DNA from: Rhizomys pruinosus
Taxonomy: Eukaryota > Chordata > Mammalia > Rodentia > Spalacidae
DNA: 64,000 nucleotides
Assembly: GCA_009823505.1 (NCBI GenBank)
Contig: VZQC01001014.1
Location: 116,585-180,584, forward strand
Reading direction: 5' to 3'
Shown here one piece after another: positions 33,175-45,639 of this stretch. The position numbers were made by a program, and so were the translations under genes. Under the pieces are notes generated by a model, which ran no database searches, was not told the origin of the DNA, and saw only the letters and a list, made by a program, of their open reading frames with translations. How positions within the stretch are numbered: the stretch's first letter is position 1; every line of letters begins with the position of its first letter.

Positions 33175-33895
33175 TGTGTGAAGAACCCTTAAAAGACTCA
33201 AAATGAGCCTACCACCTGACCCAGTCATACCACTCTTGAGTATATACCCACAAAACTCATCCTACTCCAAAGATACATGCAAATCTATGTTTATTGCAGC
33301 TCTCTTCACAATAGAGAAGAGCTGGAACCAACCCAAATGCCCCTCAACATTGACATATGACAAAAATGTGGTACATCGACACAATGGAGTACTACTCCTT
33401 GGTAAAGAAAGATGACATCATGAACATTGCAGGTAAATGGATAGAATTCGAAGCCATTATGCTAAGTAAAGTAATACAGTCCCAGAAAAACAAGTGGTGA
33501 ATGGTTTCCTTCATTTGTGGATGCTAACACCAAATCCCCAGATGAAAGGCAAGCTGAAAAACATTATTGTTATATTTCTGTTTATCTGAAAGCAACTATG
33601 TTGTTATAATGTAAATCTCTTAATGGGTTCTAGAACTGATCCACCAATTACTTTCAGAGGCTGTAATTACTGTATATGAGTGGACAGTATGTACTCATAT
33701 TTTAGAGTAATATGAAATTAAAGGAGGAAAATGTGAATTCCTAAACATAAAAAAAATACTGAGAGAAAGAGGCAGAACAGTTATGGAAGAGTGCATTATC
33801 TGGGGTGGAGTGGAGGGAAAGGAAAGTGGAATATGTCTGAATTGAAATGAGAAATGATGTCTGAAATACACAAAAAATCAATAAAAGGATTATTA
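33175..33895 (+). pseudogene. L1 ORF2 C-terminal end and complete 3' UTR
   Basis: It aligns with 38139 onward: gtgtgaagaacccttaaaag, the ccacctgacccagtcatacc block, and the ORF2 end near 33490. The 3' UTR then continues past the point where the L1 at 38.58 kb stops. It passes a G-rich tract (33795-33825) to tgaaatacacaaaaaatcaa and aataaaagg. It is the reference here for the normal L1 3' end. Confidence 0.88.
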
Positions 33896-33925
33896 AAAAA
33901 GTAAAGAAAAAGAAAAAATAATAAC

Positions 33926-34118
33926 ATGAAAAACTCAAATGGAACTCCGCCAAATACTAATAACCCTATTGAAGAACCCTATAGTAAAGACTCCTTAGAT
34001 ATAACTCAGGAAACAGATATTAAAAGAATATTTTTCAAGGAGTTGAGGGAATTTAAAGAGCATATAAACATAAGTCAGGGACCTAAAAGAAGATAGGGAT
34101 AAATTCATAAAGGACAAT
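33926..34118 (+). pseudogene. Older L1 ORF1, N-terminal part (interrupted)
   Basis: It starts at ATG 33926 (MKNSNGTPPN) and runs to the insertion point at 34118. The reading frame resumes exactly at 38602 on the far side of the inserted L1. Charged heptad-like sequence shows the coiled-coil part. There is an in-frame stop-bearing decay elsewhere, so it is a pseudogene. Confidence 0.85.
34109..34118 (+). repeat. Left TSD of the inserted L1
   Basis: The 10 bp sequence aaaggacaat is repeated at 38592-38601. Confidence 0.85.
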
Positions 34119-35220
34119 ATCTGTGAGGTCCATTTGGTGTATCCTATCATTCAGTTCAGATGTCTCTCTGTTTATTTTTTTTCCTGTTAACCTGTCCAAT
34201 GGGCTCAGTGGGGTATTGAAGTCCCCTACTATGAGTGTACTGGAGTTAATTTGTGCCTTGTGGTCCTGAAGAATTGTCTTTATAAAGTTTAGTGCACCAG
34301 AGTTTGGTGCATATATATTCATACTTGTGAAATCTTCTTGGTGAATTTTTCCTTTGATAAAAATGTAATGGCCTTATTTGTCTGTTCTGATTTCTTTTAC
34401 TTTGAAGTCTATTTTGTCTGATATTAAAAGAGCAACACCTGCTTTCTTTTTGGTACCATTTGCTTGGAATATTTTTTTCCATCCTTTCACTTTAAGGTGG
34501 TTCCTATCCTTGAAGGTAAAATGCATTTCTTGTAGACAGCATATCGATGTGTTCTGTTTGCTAATCCAATCTCCCAATCTATGTCTTTTGATTGGGGAAT
34601 TTAGTCCATTAATATTTAAGGTTATGACTGATAGGTTTGTGTTGCTTCCTTTCACCTTATCCATTTGCGTTTTTGATTTAGGTTTTTACTTCTGCAGTTA
34701 TGCTTTTATTGATTTCCCTTTCTAGGTGCCTGTGGATGGTTGCTCCTTTCTTCTGTCCTTTGAATTGCTTCAAGTACTATCTGAAGGGTTGGCTTTCTGG
34801 ACATGTATTCTTTCATCTTGTTTATGTCATGAAAGATTTTTCTCTCTCCTTCAACTATAACTGACATTTTTGCTGGGTATAGTAACCTTGGTTGGCATCT
34901 ATAGTCCTTTAACACTGGGAATGCTTTACTCCACGTACTGCTTGCTTTCATAGTTTGCACTGAGAAGTCAGTTGTAATTCTGATAGGTTTCTCCTTATAT
35001 GTAATTGTTTTTCTCTTGTGGCTTTCAGAATTTTGTCTTTGTTTTGGGCATCTAGAGTTTTAACTAGGATATGGCCTGGAGAGTTTCTTTTCTGATCTTG
35101 TCTGTTTGGAGTTCTACATGCTTCTTGTATTTGTATTAGTTTCCCTTTTTATAGTTTGGAGAAACTTTCATTGATTATTCTATGAATCTTCCACCCTAAT
35201 ACAAGAGAATCCACTTTATT
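34119..35220 (-). pseudogene. Inverted part: L1 ORF1 C-terminal half and ORF2 endonuclease
   Basis: Minus-strand order: ORF1 C-terminal domain from about 35215 (CRTPNR-type block, then the frame 34960-34706 with QPRLLYPAK), then the ORF2 start at 34664 (MDKVKGSNTNLSVITLNING). It continues through NIYAPNSG at 34322 and GDFNTPLSPLDR to MDLTDI near 34120. The endonuclease His/Asp/Asn context is mostly intact but split by frameshifts near 34380. Confidence 0.9.
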
Positions 35221-38200
35221 TATTTATTTATTTTTGGTCTTTTTAGAACCCCATGGACCATTCTCCAAAATAGACCACATAGGGGGACACAGAAGAAACC
35301 TCCACAAATACAAAAAGATTGAAATAATTTCATGCATTCTATCAGACCACAATGCAATAAAGCTCACTATCAACACCAGAATAATACTATCTACAAGAAC
35401 ACATGGAGACTAAACAACACACTCTTGAATAATGAATGGTTCAAGGAAGAGACAAAGAAAGAAATAAAATCATCCCTGGGACTGAATGACAATGATAATA
35501 CAACACACAAAAAAAAACCCTATGGGATACTTTAAAAGCAGTCCTAAGAGGGAAGTTTATAGCCCTGGTGCCTACATTAGAAAAACAGAAAGAACACAAG
35601 TGTATGATCTAACACAGCAGCAAAAGCACTTGAGAGGCAACAATTAGATGAACCCTAAATGCAAACAGACAGGAAGACATAACAAAATCAGAGCAGAAAT
35701 AACAATGGAAATAGAAACAAAGAAAACAATACAAAAAATCAATGAATCCCAAAATTTGGTTTCTTTTGAAAGTAAGTAAACAACATAGACAGACCTCTAG
35801 CGATGTTTAGTTAACCAAAAGAAAGGAAGGAAAATTTCCAAAATGAGTAGAATCTGTGATGAAAGGAAAATCACAAACAACAGACAATGAAAAGATCCAG
35901 ACAATCATACGGGACTACTTCAAAAACTTATATTCTACTAAGTTTGAAAACCTAGAAGAAATGGATGAATATCTGAAATCCTGGGAATCACCAAAGCTCA
36001 ACCAAGAAGAGATCGACAGCCTAAACAGACCAATAGTACAGGAAGAAATCGAAGATGTAATAAGTAGCCTCCCAACCAAAAAATGCCCAGGCCCGGATGG
36101 ATTCACGGCAGAATTCTATAAAATATTTCGTAAAGACTTACAACCATTACTACATAAATTGTTTAGAAGGATACAAATGGAGGGACTTCTCCCAAATTCC
36201 TTCTATGAAGCCAGCATTACGCTACTACCAAAACCAGGGAAAGATACAACCAAAAAGGAGAACTATAGACCCATCTCCCTAATGAACACAGATGCCAAAA
36301 TTCTAAACAGAATACTGGCAAATCGCATACAGACCCACATCAAGAAGATCATCCATCATGACCAAGTTGGATTCATACCAGAGATGTAGGGATGGTTCAA
36401 CATACGAAAATCATTAAATATCATCAAACATATAAATATACTGAAAGAAAAATAAAACTCACAATCATCTCAATTGACGTGGACAAAATCCAGCATCCCT
36501 TCATGCTTAAAGTCCTAGAGAGAATTGGATTGGAGAGATCATTCCTCAAGGTAATCAAAGCCATATACAGGAAACCCACAGCCAACATCATCCTAAATGG
36601 AGAAAAGTTCGAAGCAATCCTCTTCAAGGAAGAAACTCAGTAAGGCTGCCCCCTGTCACCACTCCTCTTCAATACAGTGCTTGAAGCACTTGCTAGGAAA
36701 ATAAGGCAAGAGAAGGAAATTAAAGGAGTACTAATTGGAAAAGAGGAAGTCAAGGTTTCCCTTTTTGCTGATGATATGATTCTTTACATAAGGGATGCTA
36801 TAAATTACACCAGAAAACTCCTAGAAACGATTAAGAGCTTCAGTAAAGTGGCAGGATACAAAATTAACCTAGAAAAATCAGTAGCCTTTCTTTACACCAA
36901 CAATAAGCAACTGATGAAGGAATTCAAGGGAACCTTCCCACTCAAAATAGCCTCGAAAACAATAAAATACTTAGAAACAAACCTAACCAAAATCACCAAA
37001 GATCTCTACAACAAAACTTTTAAACCCTTGAAGAAGGAAATTGAAGAAGACATCAGAAGATGGAAAAAACTCCCATGCTCATGGATTGGGAAAATTAATA
37101 TTTTAAAAATGTCCATTCTACCCAAACTCTTATATAGATTTAATGCAATCCCAATTAAAAACCCCAAGAACTTATTCACAGGCTTGGAAAAAAAGTCCTT
37201 AAATTCATTTTGAATAACAAAAGACCCCGAATAGCCAAAACAACCCTGAGTGAAAAGAGCAATACAGGGGGGAATCTCTATACCAGACTTCAAACTATAC
37301 TACAGGGCTATAGTCATAAAAACAGCTTGGTACTGGCAAAAAAACAGACCTGTTGACCAATGGAACAAAACTGAAGATCCAAACTTGAGCACATACAATT
37401 TCAGCAATCTCATATTTCACAAGGGGGCCAAGAAGACACAATGGAGGAAAGACAGCATCTTCAGCAAGTGGTGTTGGCAAAACTGGATCACCACTTGTTG
37501 AAGAATGAAATTAAACCCCTACCTCTCGCCCTGTACAAAAGTCAACTCCAGATGGATCAAAGACCTCAAAGTGAAACCCCAAACTCTGAAGGTGATATAT
37601 GAAAAAGTTCGCAGCAGACCAGAAGACATAGGTGTAGGAAAAGACTTCCTAAATCAGACAGCAGCTGTGCAAGAATTAAGGTCAGGTCGACAATTGACAA
37701 ATGGGACCTCATTTAACTCAAAAGCTTCTGTACATCCAAAGAAACAATCAAGAAAGTGAAGAGAAAACTGACAGAATGGGAGGAATCTTTACCACAGATA
37801 TATCTGACAAAGCACTGATTTCCAGAATATATAAACTACTCAAAAAACAAAGAAGAAAGAAAACAAACGACCCACTCAATAGATGGAGCAAAGAGCTAAC
37901 AGAGACTTCACAAGTGAAGAATTAGAGATGGCTGAGAAACATCTTAAGAAGTATTCAACATTGTTATTATTTAAGGAAATGCAAATTAAAACCAATTTAA
38001 GATACGATCTTACTCCAATAAGACTGGCTAGGATCAAGAAAACAAATGATCCCATGTGTGGAGAGGTTGTGGGGAAAGGGGAACACTTATGTACTGCTGG
38101 TGGGAATGTAAACTCATGCAGCCACTATGGAAAGCAGTGTGGAGAACCCTTGGGAGACTTGTAATTAACTTGCCACCTGACCCGGCCATACCACTCCTGG

Positions 38201-38460
38201 GCATGTATCCACAAGACTCATCTTAGCAGAGAGCTACATGCACAGCCATGGTTATTGCATCTCTCGTCACAATAGCAAGGAGTTGGAACCAACCCAAGTG
38301 CCCCTCAAATGAGGAGTGGATAGAGAAAATGTGGTACATCTACACAATGGAGTTCTATGCAGCAGTAAAGAAAGATGACATCATGAGATTTGTAGGTAAA
38401 TGTCTGGAGTTAGAAGATACCATGCTGAGTGAAGTAACACAGTCCCAGAAAAAAATCGAT
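35221..38460 (+). pseudogene. L1 ORF2 pseudogene, end of endonuclease through reverse transcriptase to C-terminus
   Basis: It starts in the endonuclease end (FSKIDHI block near 35268). The longest frame, 35856-36389, has 177 codons and reads [15 protein letters not shown] and NYRPISLMN, the L1 reverse-transcriptase fingers and palm. A frameshift near 36390 and a stop at 36641 follow. The frame 36677-37213 holds the catalytic FADD at 36764-36775. The C-terminal part, 38248-38577, includes KSWNQPKCPS-like and MLSEVTQSQ blocks. Catalytic residues survive but the frame does not. Confidence 0.93.
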
Positions 38461-38591
38461 GAATGGTGTCCCTCATCTGTGGATGCTAACAATTACATAA
38501 TTGTATGGAAAACTGAGCAACATCAATGTGATCTGAAAACAACTGTGCTCTTATATTGTGAATCCCTTAAAAAATAATAAAAAAAAATTAA

Positions 38592-38601
38592 AAAGGACAA
38601 T
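38592..38601 (+). repeat. Right TSD of the inserted L1
   Basis: aaaggacaat, identical to 34109-34118. Confidence 0.85.
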
Positions 38602-39545
38602 GATAAACTGTGGAAGGAAATTACAAATGATATAGAAACATTGAAGAAAATTCAACTTGAATTATTGAAAAAAGAAATGTGACAATCCATAAACCACTTG
38701 GAAAGGGTGGGGGATGGGAGAAAGTCTCAAAAGAAAATGGATGGGGGCTGGAGAGATGGCCTAGCCGTTAAGAGCGCTGACTGCTGTTACAGAGGACCCA
38801 GGTTCGATCCCCAGCACCCACATGGCGGCTGAGAACTGTCCGAAACTCCAGTTCCAGGAGAACTCCAGTTCCAGGGGAATCCGACACCCTCTTCTGACCT
38901 CCGCGGCATTGCACGACACGGGTGCACAAACCTGCATGCAGACAGTACATTCATACACATACAGAAATAAAATTTAAAAAAATGAAAAAAAAAGCAAATG
39001 GATGAAGTAGAAATGACAGTATCAAGACTAGAAGACAATATGGAAGAACTGGATGGATCAAGTAAAGATTATGAAAAAGTAAAGAAAAAATAAGAAAGGA
39101 ATTACCAGGAACTGTGGGACACTATGAAAAGACCAAACTTATGAATCATGGGTATAGAAGAGGAAGAATATTCACAGGATAATGGTATTGCTCAGATTTT
39201 CAACAGAATTGTAGACGAAAATGTTCCCAAATTAAATAAAGGGGTACATACACAAATATAAGAAGCGTATAGAACAAACAAGTAGACAGAATCAGAAGAG
39301 AAATTCCCCATGCCATATAACAGCAAGAACACTAGACATTCAAAGTGAAGACTGAGGGTGGCAAAAGAAAAACAAGTCGCTTGTAAGGGGAAAACTATCA
39401 GAATAACAGCTTGGTCTAATATATTCCCAGTTCTAAATGACTATACATATGAACCCAGAATACTTTATCCAGCAAATATATTTCCATTTCTTAAATTGAT
39501 AGCCATGCACTGTGACCACAAATCATGTAATTCTTTACTAAATGA
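38602..39545 (+). pseudogene. Older L1 ORF1, remainder
   Basis: It continues the frame of 33926-34118 with DKLWKEITNDIETL, then coiled coil, the RNA-binding middle domain and the C-terminal domain (frame 39358-39555, with EPRILYPAN). A B3 SINE at 38744-38991 and several stops interrupt it. No ORF2 follows: after about 39545 the sequence leaves L1. It may be a 3'-truncated L1 or an ORF1-only (HAL1-type) element. Confidence 0.85.
38744..38991 (+). repeat. B3-like SINE inside the older L1 ORF1
   Basis: It starts ggggctggagagatggccta, has a ggttcgatcccc B box and the internal duplication, and ends in an A-rich tail. The TSD aaatggatg occurs just before the element (ending 38743) and just after the tail (near 38996-39004). 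Confidence 0.94.
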
Positions 39546-39609
39546 GAGAGAATGACAGAGAACAAAAATAGTGATGATATTTTAGCATTAAACTACAGTT
39601 GGAGAGTGA

Positions 39610-39835
39610 AAACAAGGCTTCAGTCTAGTGACTGGAAAGATGTTCCATCAGTTCCCAGCAGTTGGTCCTCTTTCATAATATCTGAGTTCTACTATGAGCA
39701 CCCATGTCACAACAACCTGTAACTCCAGCTCCAGTCGATCAAACACTCTTTTCTGGAACCAATGGGCACATGCACCAAAATTCACATACCCATATACACA
39801 TACTTTAAGCTTTTAATCTTTTTAAAAACATACAT
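39610..39835 (+). repeat. Decayed B3/B2-type SINE
   Basis: The order agcacccatgtc, caacctgtaactccagctcc, caaacactcttttctggaac, cacatacccatatacacata matches the B3 body. The head is heavily mutated. Confidence 0.6.
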
Positions 39836-41695
39836 TTTCATTTAAAAAGATGTTTTGTATGTATTAACGCTCCATTTTCTTTCTGGGTTTTATCTTTCAC
39901 CTATGTGATGGTGGCCTGCTCTTCACTTACCTGGCTGCTTTTATTAAAAATTCAACCAAGGCCTTATGTCCTCAATAGCCTTCAGCTGACCTCCACAACC
40001 TGAAATGGAATATTACTCTCTGTGCTGTCTAATAACTGTTTTATTTCCCACCCAATTATTTATTTCTCTGTTCTCTACTTAGTGGTTTAAATTTGAGGTA
40101 CATCTTTGGAAATGGCGGATATACTTTCCATAGTAGAAAACTGACACCTAAAAACTTGTTGCTATAAAGTTGAAGGTAATGGGAACCTGGCCAAGGGACA
40201 TTTATAGGAATTCATACCACCAAGCTAAATGGAGATATGAAAGAAGCAATTAACACCTTTGTGATGTTGCCGTCTGTTCCAAAAAAGGACTCTGGGACAT
40301 ATAAAAATGTCCCTCCCTTTAAAACATATAGGTTTAGGTTTAGCACCTCTTCAAGTACCTAGTTAGATCTCTTTCTTTGCTTATATTACCAAGTATACCT
40401 TAATTTAAGTGTTTTTCAAGTTTCTTAAGAAATATTATGTGGAGTAATTCTGGAAATTTTTGCCTATAAATAAATGATACCTGAATATTTAAAAGAAAGT
40501 ATGACCTTATTTATTAGAAAGTATGAAATAAGACATAAAGACAATCTCACCAAAAACTTTTATCATAAAGCAAAGAAAAAGGCTGCATTATGAGGATTTC
40601 TAAAGTAGCCAAATTACAAATGTAATTAGTAGAAAATGATTACAGATGCTTTATTTAGTTTACAAATCATAACAAATGAAATGAGCCACATTCATGCATT
40701 ATATAGAAAGAATGACACACAAATTATGCTGTGGACATTATCTTGTCTACCACATATTACCATTGTCTATTTCTTTTTAAAACTATAATTTTAAGTGCTA
40801 TACTTAAAATTAAAAATTTTATAGATAAAAAAGCATGAATTTTTTGTAACATGTATGGATTGTGTAATAGTCAAATGGTTTCCTTATGACTAGCTTAACT
40901 CATGATTTAATAATTTACTCATAAATTGCAACAACATATGGATATAGAAGGCATTTTGTCTTATTATGTCATTTAATTGAATATGCAAAAATTAAATGAA
41001 ATTTTACTTATTTTATCAAGATTTATCAAAGACAAAAGTATAATATGCAACCTAGCATGCTTCCAAGCCCACCTCCAAGGAAATTTTGTGGATTAGGACT
41101 AAACTGATTAAAGTAAATTATAGAGAGAGCAATTTTATTAGCAAGAAAGTGCCAAGTCTTACTAAAGGCAGTTTCTAGTTATGATAATTATAAAATTACA
41201 TGAAAGCATTTATTGGGTTCACAGAAAATCCTTTATGGAATGGAAGAGGCTGGAGCTGAAACACTGCCAGGTTTGGTAACAGCATGCAAACAACCTTCAG
41301 AGTCAAAAATCATTCAAAAATGTGTAATTTCATAACTGTTTCGAAGCTGGCAGGTGCTTGCTACACAGAACATTAATTTAGATTATTTAGAGGGGATTTT
41401 AAAGATAACCTTCCATGCCCAATATGTTAAGAGCAATGTGTCTTGAGCTAAAAATACTGAATGTTTCATAATCTGTAGAAAAGATGGGGACAGAAAATGG
41501 GAGCAAGAAGATATTTTCCACATCAGGGTAATTGCACAGTTGTCATTATGCTTCTTTGTTTACACTGATAGACTGGACTCTGGGCAAAAATATGAAATGA
41601 GAAGTGAATTGTTCCTGTTGTAATATGATAAAAATTATAATGCTCAAAATGATTATGTGAAAGTTTTCAATATTTGACAGGAAAAACTTAGTACC
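39836..41695. other. Unassigned intergenic DNA
   Basis: AT-rich, probably single copy. No repeat or gene recognised. Confidence 0.5.
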
Positions 41696-41845
41696 CTTGC
41701 AAGACATGGTACGATATTCCTTTAATCCCAGCACTCAGGAAGGCAGAGGAAGAGGCTGAGGCATATCTGTGAGTTTGACATCCTGGTCTACATAATTAGT
41801 TCCAGGACAGCTGGGACATAGGGAGACCCTGCCTCAAAAAAGATA
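41696..41845 (+). repeat. B1 SINE
   Basis: Plus-strand B1 with ctttaatcccagcactcagg, tgagtttgacatcctggtct and gggagaccctgcctcaaaaa. A short ATAGAT-type microsatellite follows to about 41890. Confidence 0.88.
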
Positions 41846-42339
41846 TATCTAGATATACAGATATAGATATAGATGCAGATATAGATATTTCCATCAAAAG
41901 CAGTTTCTACACAAGTGCTCTGAAGGGCAGTGTTGACAATAAAAATCATGTGGTCTTGTGTCATTTTACATCAGTGCAATGAGTTTTGTCTTCCAATAAC
42001 AAACTTCATGTTGTCTCATAAGCCAGCTTCATTTTTTGTGAACTCTCCAACACTTACCTGTTTCTTGCAAATACAGTTTAAACATTGCCTTAATAAGGTA
42101 AAATTTCACAAAGAAAGGAAGTTCAGAGAAAAGCAAGGACATACATTGAAGAATAATGTGTCATTAAGCTGTGGAGCATAGCATGTATTTATTCTCATAA
42201 AGAAATGTCAAAATTGACATCAATTTGATTTAAACTTATGAGAGTTTGTGGAATAAAGGGGGGAAAGATTTTGTAACATTATATTATACTCTATATGTAT
42301 CTTTGGTTATATTATATTGAATATTCAAGATTGAAAAAT
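41846..42339. other. Unassigned intergenic DNA
   Basis: Nothing recognised beyond the ATAGAT run. Confidence 0.5.
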
Positions 42340-42960
42340 TTCTAACAACTCGCACCGGACAAGCTTCCTCATGCAACGGACTACTGTGCACACAGAAGGC
42401 CACAACTGGCCAAAATGTAGAAAATAAGAAATTGCAGAAAGCCTTTCTCTGGATAAGACTACTGTGTTAAACCTCATCCACCCATGGCTCAGGAACCATT
42501 TTGGAAGAGGGGTCATTAAGATTGTAAGAGCTAGAGTTGGTGCATGTTCATAAAGAAACAGTTTTCTAGGCTTTGGAGAACTTACCCATATGAACTTATA
42601 GCGATGGCATCAGGGTGAAAAAGACACATCCAAAATAATCAGTCAAAACCTCAGCATAGAACAGAGGAAACGGGCAGCAGGCCCCAACTGTTGACAGCTG
42701 ATTACTGCTGGTTGAAGAGGAATTGATCTTTAAGGGAGAGACTGTAGATTGGCTGACTAGATTCCACTGGATGAACTTGCACTGACAGATACCTGGGTAT
42801 AAAAAATTAACTTTATATGTCTAAATATATATGACAAAATGCATGATACCCAGCGAGGGTGGGTATAGGGGTGTGAATGGGGGAGGGTGTATCAATAGGA
42901 TTATGATATTTTGCATGAAATACACAAAATTCAATAAAATTATACATTAAAAAAAGTTTA
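42340..42960 (+). repeat. Probable rodent L1 3' UTR copy
   Basis: The sequence around 42340-42790 has the style of an old rodent L1 3' UTR. The end has the same signature as the L1 ends here: a G-rich tract (42855-42890), then tgcatgaaatacacaaaatt and ttcaataaaatt, then an A-run. No ORF2 is attached upstream. Confidence 0.6.
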
Positions 42961-45139
42961 ACAAGATACAGAAAAAAAAAAGAACCAGGGAAATAGCATA
43001 ATATTGACTCAAGGATAAGAGTCAAGAGTAGAAATTATCTCTTTATATTTTTTGTGAAATGAGCTCAAATAAATCATCTATCAGAAGGATTTCAGAGGGA
43101 AAAAGTGAAAACAGTAGTTGGTGACAAATAAATTATATTCCCTAATGTTCTAGGCCTTTGTAGAAACATCTCACAGAGAGGTTTACTTCCCTAGAGCTCA
43201 GAATAAAGGCATAATACATATAGAGGCTTGGCCTCTATATCATAGTTCAAATCCTGCCTATGAGGTCTTGTTCATATGCTACTTTGTTTTTACAAGCCTT
43301 ATCAATTTCTTCAAGAAAGTCTTTTTGAGTATTTTCATATCTCTCCTTCCATCTTTATGGAATCTTCTAGAAACCTGAAAGCTAGATTAGTTATTGACTG
43401 GCTGGCCTCTTAGTTTCTCATTGTTGACGAGTTTGATCCAACTGGAGACAACCACAGTATCCTCAGGTAACTGTTTCAATGTGGTAATGTTCTCCCAGCC
43501 CAATTGCTCATCAAATGTTCTTTATTCTTATATTATTTTTCTAAATTTTCCATCATATCTAACCAAAGCATTTTCTCTTATCAGCCATCGTAGTCGATTA
43601 CCCCCTGGCTCAGTATCAGAGGAAAATCTGTTCTCCTACCACAGGGAAACACGAAAGTACTTAAATGATGACTGTGACTTCTGACAGAATGTCCCACAAA
43701 GTGGTGTGTTTATACTTAATTTCTTCCATTAGTACAGTAAACATCTCATTCAGACTTATATAATACCTTCTACTTCTACTCCAATCTTATTAATGCACTT
43801 TCAGAAATTAAATTCCAATCAAGAGACTCCTTTCTCTTCCCTTATATTTTCTCCTTTTACTACTTGTGCTTGTGTAAAGTTGTCTTGTCTTTGTCATTTG
43901 TTATTAGCTTCAAGCTTCTCCCATTTTACCTCCTTGATATTCCCAGCAGTATTGAGCTAATGAGCTTCACAGTGATATCCCATCTGTACCTTTTTTCCCC
44001 AAACTAGCATTATGAGCAGTGCATTATAAATTTCATCCACTGAGTAAAATTATTAACTGAATCAAACCCAGGGCCATTGTAGCCTATGTGATGATAATGC
44101 AATTGACAGATTATGCCAAATTTATCAATGACCAGACCACCTTACCCAAAGCAGGTGTAGCATGGCTTTTTATATACTAGCCTTAATAATAGGAATGCAG
44201 ACTGTCTAGCTAGACTCACTTCCTCCTGGAGAACTGGATGACTATTTTCCACAAGTCACATCACATACAAGCACTGGCAATCAAAGTTCTTTTGATGGAA
44301 ATATTTAGTGAGACTTTTGTGATGGCTCTTTTCTTTGTAAGGTTTGAGTGATTAGCCAAAAACTGAATTATCAAAGAAAAACAAAATAAAAAATTATTAT
44401 CACTTACTAGGAAACAGAATGAAGGAGTGACTTTCAAATGAGAACCATAGAATTACAATATGTAAAGCTAAAAAATACTAGCATTGTAATTTACACATAA
44501 ATTCTTTGAAAAATAATATAGAAATGATGTTTAAAAACAGATAATACACATGAAAGCATTCATTAATTGACTCAACATTTGAAGGTTATAGTACATTATC
44601 ATCTACTACAGACAAATAATAATCCCAGTAAATATTAATATCTGATACGTATCAGATGGAATATTGTTGTCAAGGTCTTAAGCACATTTCTTCCATTCTT
44701 TAATTAGTCATTCTCTCATAGGAGATTTTGCTTATGAAAATCAGAAGATAAGCATCCATATATTGTTTGTAACAGCAACAGAATGAGAAAATGATGAATA
44801 TCCATAAATACAAAAACAGGTACATGCCTTAAAATATATTAATGTGAAATATGCATCCTGAAAATAAATGAAGCATGGCTTTATGTCCTCCTATGAATAT
44901 ATCGTGAAAATCTTGTTACTCAAAACATTTATATATGAGTTCATAAGAACAAGCAAATAAAATTAAGCTTTTGTATATTTGCTTGTGATTCACCAAAACC
45001 AAAATCAAAATAATATTTGTACAACTTAATTCAGCAAGGCAATTTTTCCCAGCTCTGTATAAAAAAGAGGTGCTTCACGTGATAAAACTATGCAGGATTT
45101 TAACACAATATTTTAATTACTCATAATATTCTTTTTATT
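42961..45139. other. Unassigned intergenic DNA
   Basis: AT-rich DNA without a recognised repeat, gene or RNA. The 96-codon frame at 43394-43684 has no family resemblance. Confidence 0.5.
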
Positions 45140-45149
45140 TTGTTTTGTT

Positions 45150-45250
45150 ATTATGTTGTTGAGACAAAGCCTCATTATGTAAACATAGCTAGTCTTGACC
45201 ACATGTTAGTCCTGCTGCCGCTGCCATATCTTCCTTGCTCATCTGTACCT
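45150..45250 (-). repeat. Possible decayed B1-like SINE
   Basis: gagacaaagcctcattatgt, then agctagtcttgacc and ctgctgccgctgcc follow the order of a reverse B1. Very diverged. Confidence 0.4.
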
Positions 45251-45261
45251 GGAACAGTTTC

Positions 45262-45264
45262 TTC

Positions 45265-45331
<67 letters not shown>

Positions 45332-45385
45332 TCCTTTTTTCCTCCCTTCCTTCCTTCCTTCCTTCCTTCCTTCCTTTCTTTCCAT
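45262..45385. repeat. Compound microsatellite (TTTC)n-(TTCC)n
   Basis: A long pure TTTC tract to about 45332, then TTCC repeats to about 45375. The apparent 123- and 80-codon open frames here are translations of the repeat. Confidence 0.97.
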
Positions 45386-45639
45386 CTCTCTCTCTATATA
45401 TATGTATATGTAATCTATCTACCATCATCATCTATCATCTTTGTTTTTAAGATATCAACCAATTTCTTTATCTACTTTCAAGACATCATTTTAGGAAGAA
45501 CAAGCAAGTAAAATATTAAGTGAAGAATTACACTTTTCACTGTTGATTGAATAAGTTAGGACTTTATAGTATATTAGTTACATATCTGGTCCAAAACACA
45601 GTAGTTGTTATTCTTTTTATTAAATTATATTCTGTTAAT

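Larger units (their letters stand above)
34119..38591 (+). mobile_element. 5'-inverted LINE-1 inserted in an older L1
   Basis: Bounded by the TSD aaaggacaat. The first 1.1 kb (34119 to about 35220) is minus strand: ORF1 C-terminal half, then ORF2 endonuclease. The rest (about 35221-38575) is plus strand from the end of the endonuclease to the ORF2 end, a short 3' UTR and an A-rich tail. The endonuclease sequence missing at the switch is only about a dozen to twenty codons. This is the structure twin priming gives. Confidence 0.93.

Noticed and set aside
34374..34664. Active L1 endonuclease gene
   Set aside because: The domain start is well preserved but is inverted relative to the rest of ORF2 and frameshifted near 34380.
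45140..45511. 123-codon plus frame and 80-codon minus frame
   Set aside because: They translate the (TTTC)n-(TTCC)n tract and have no coding content.
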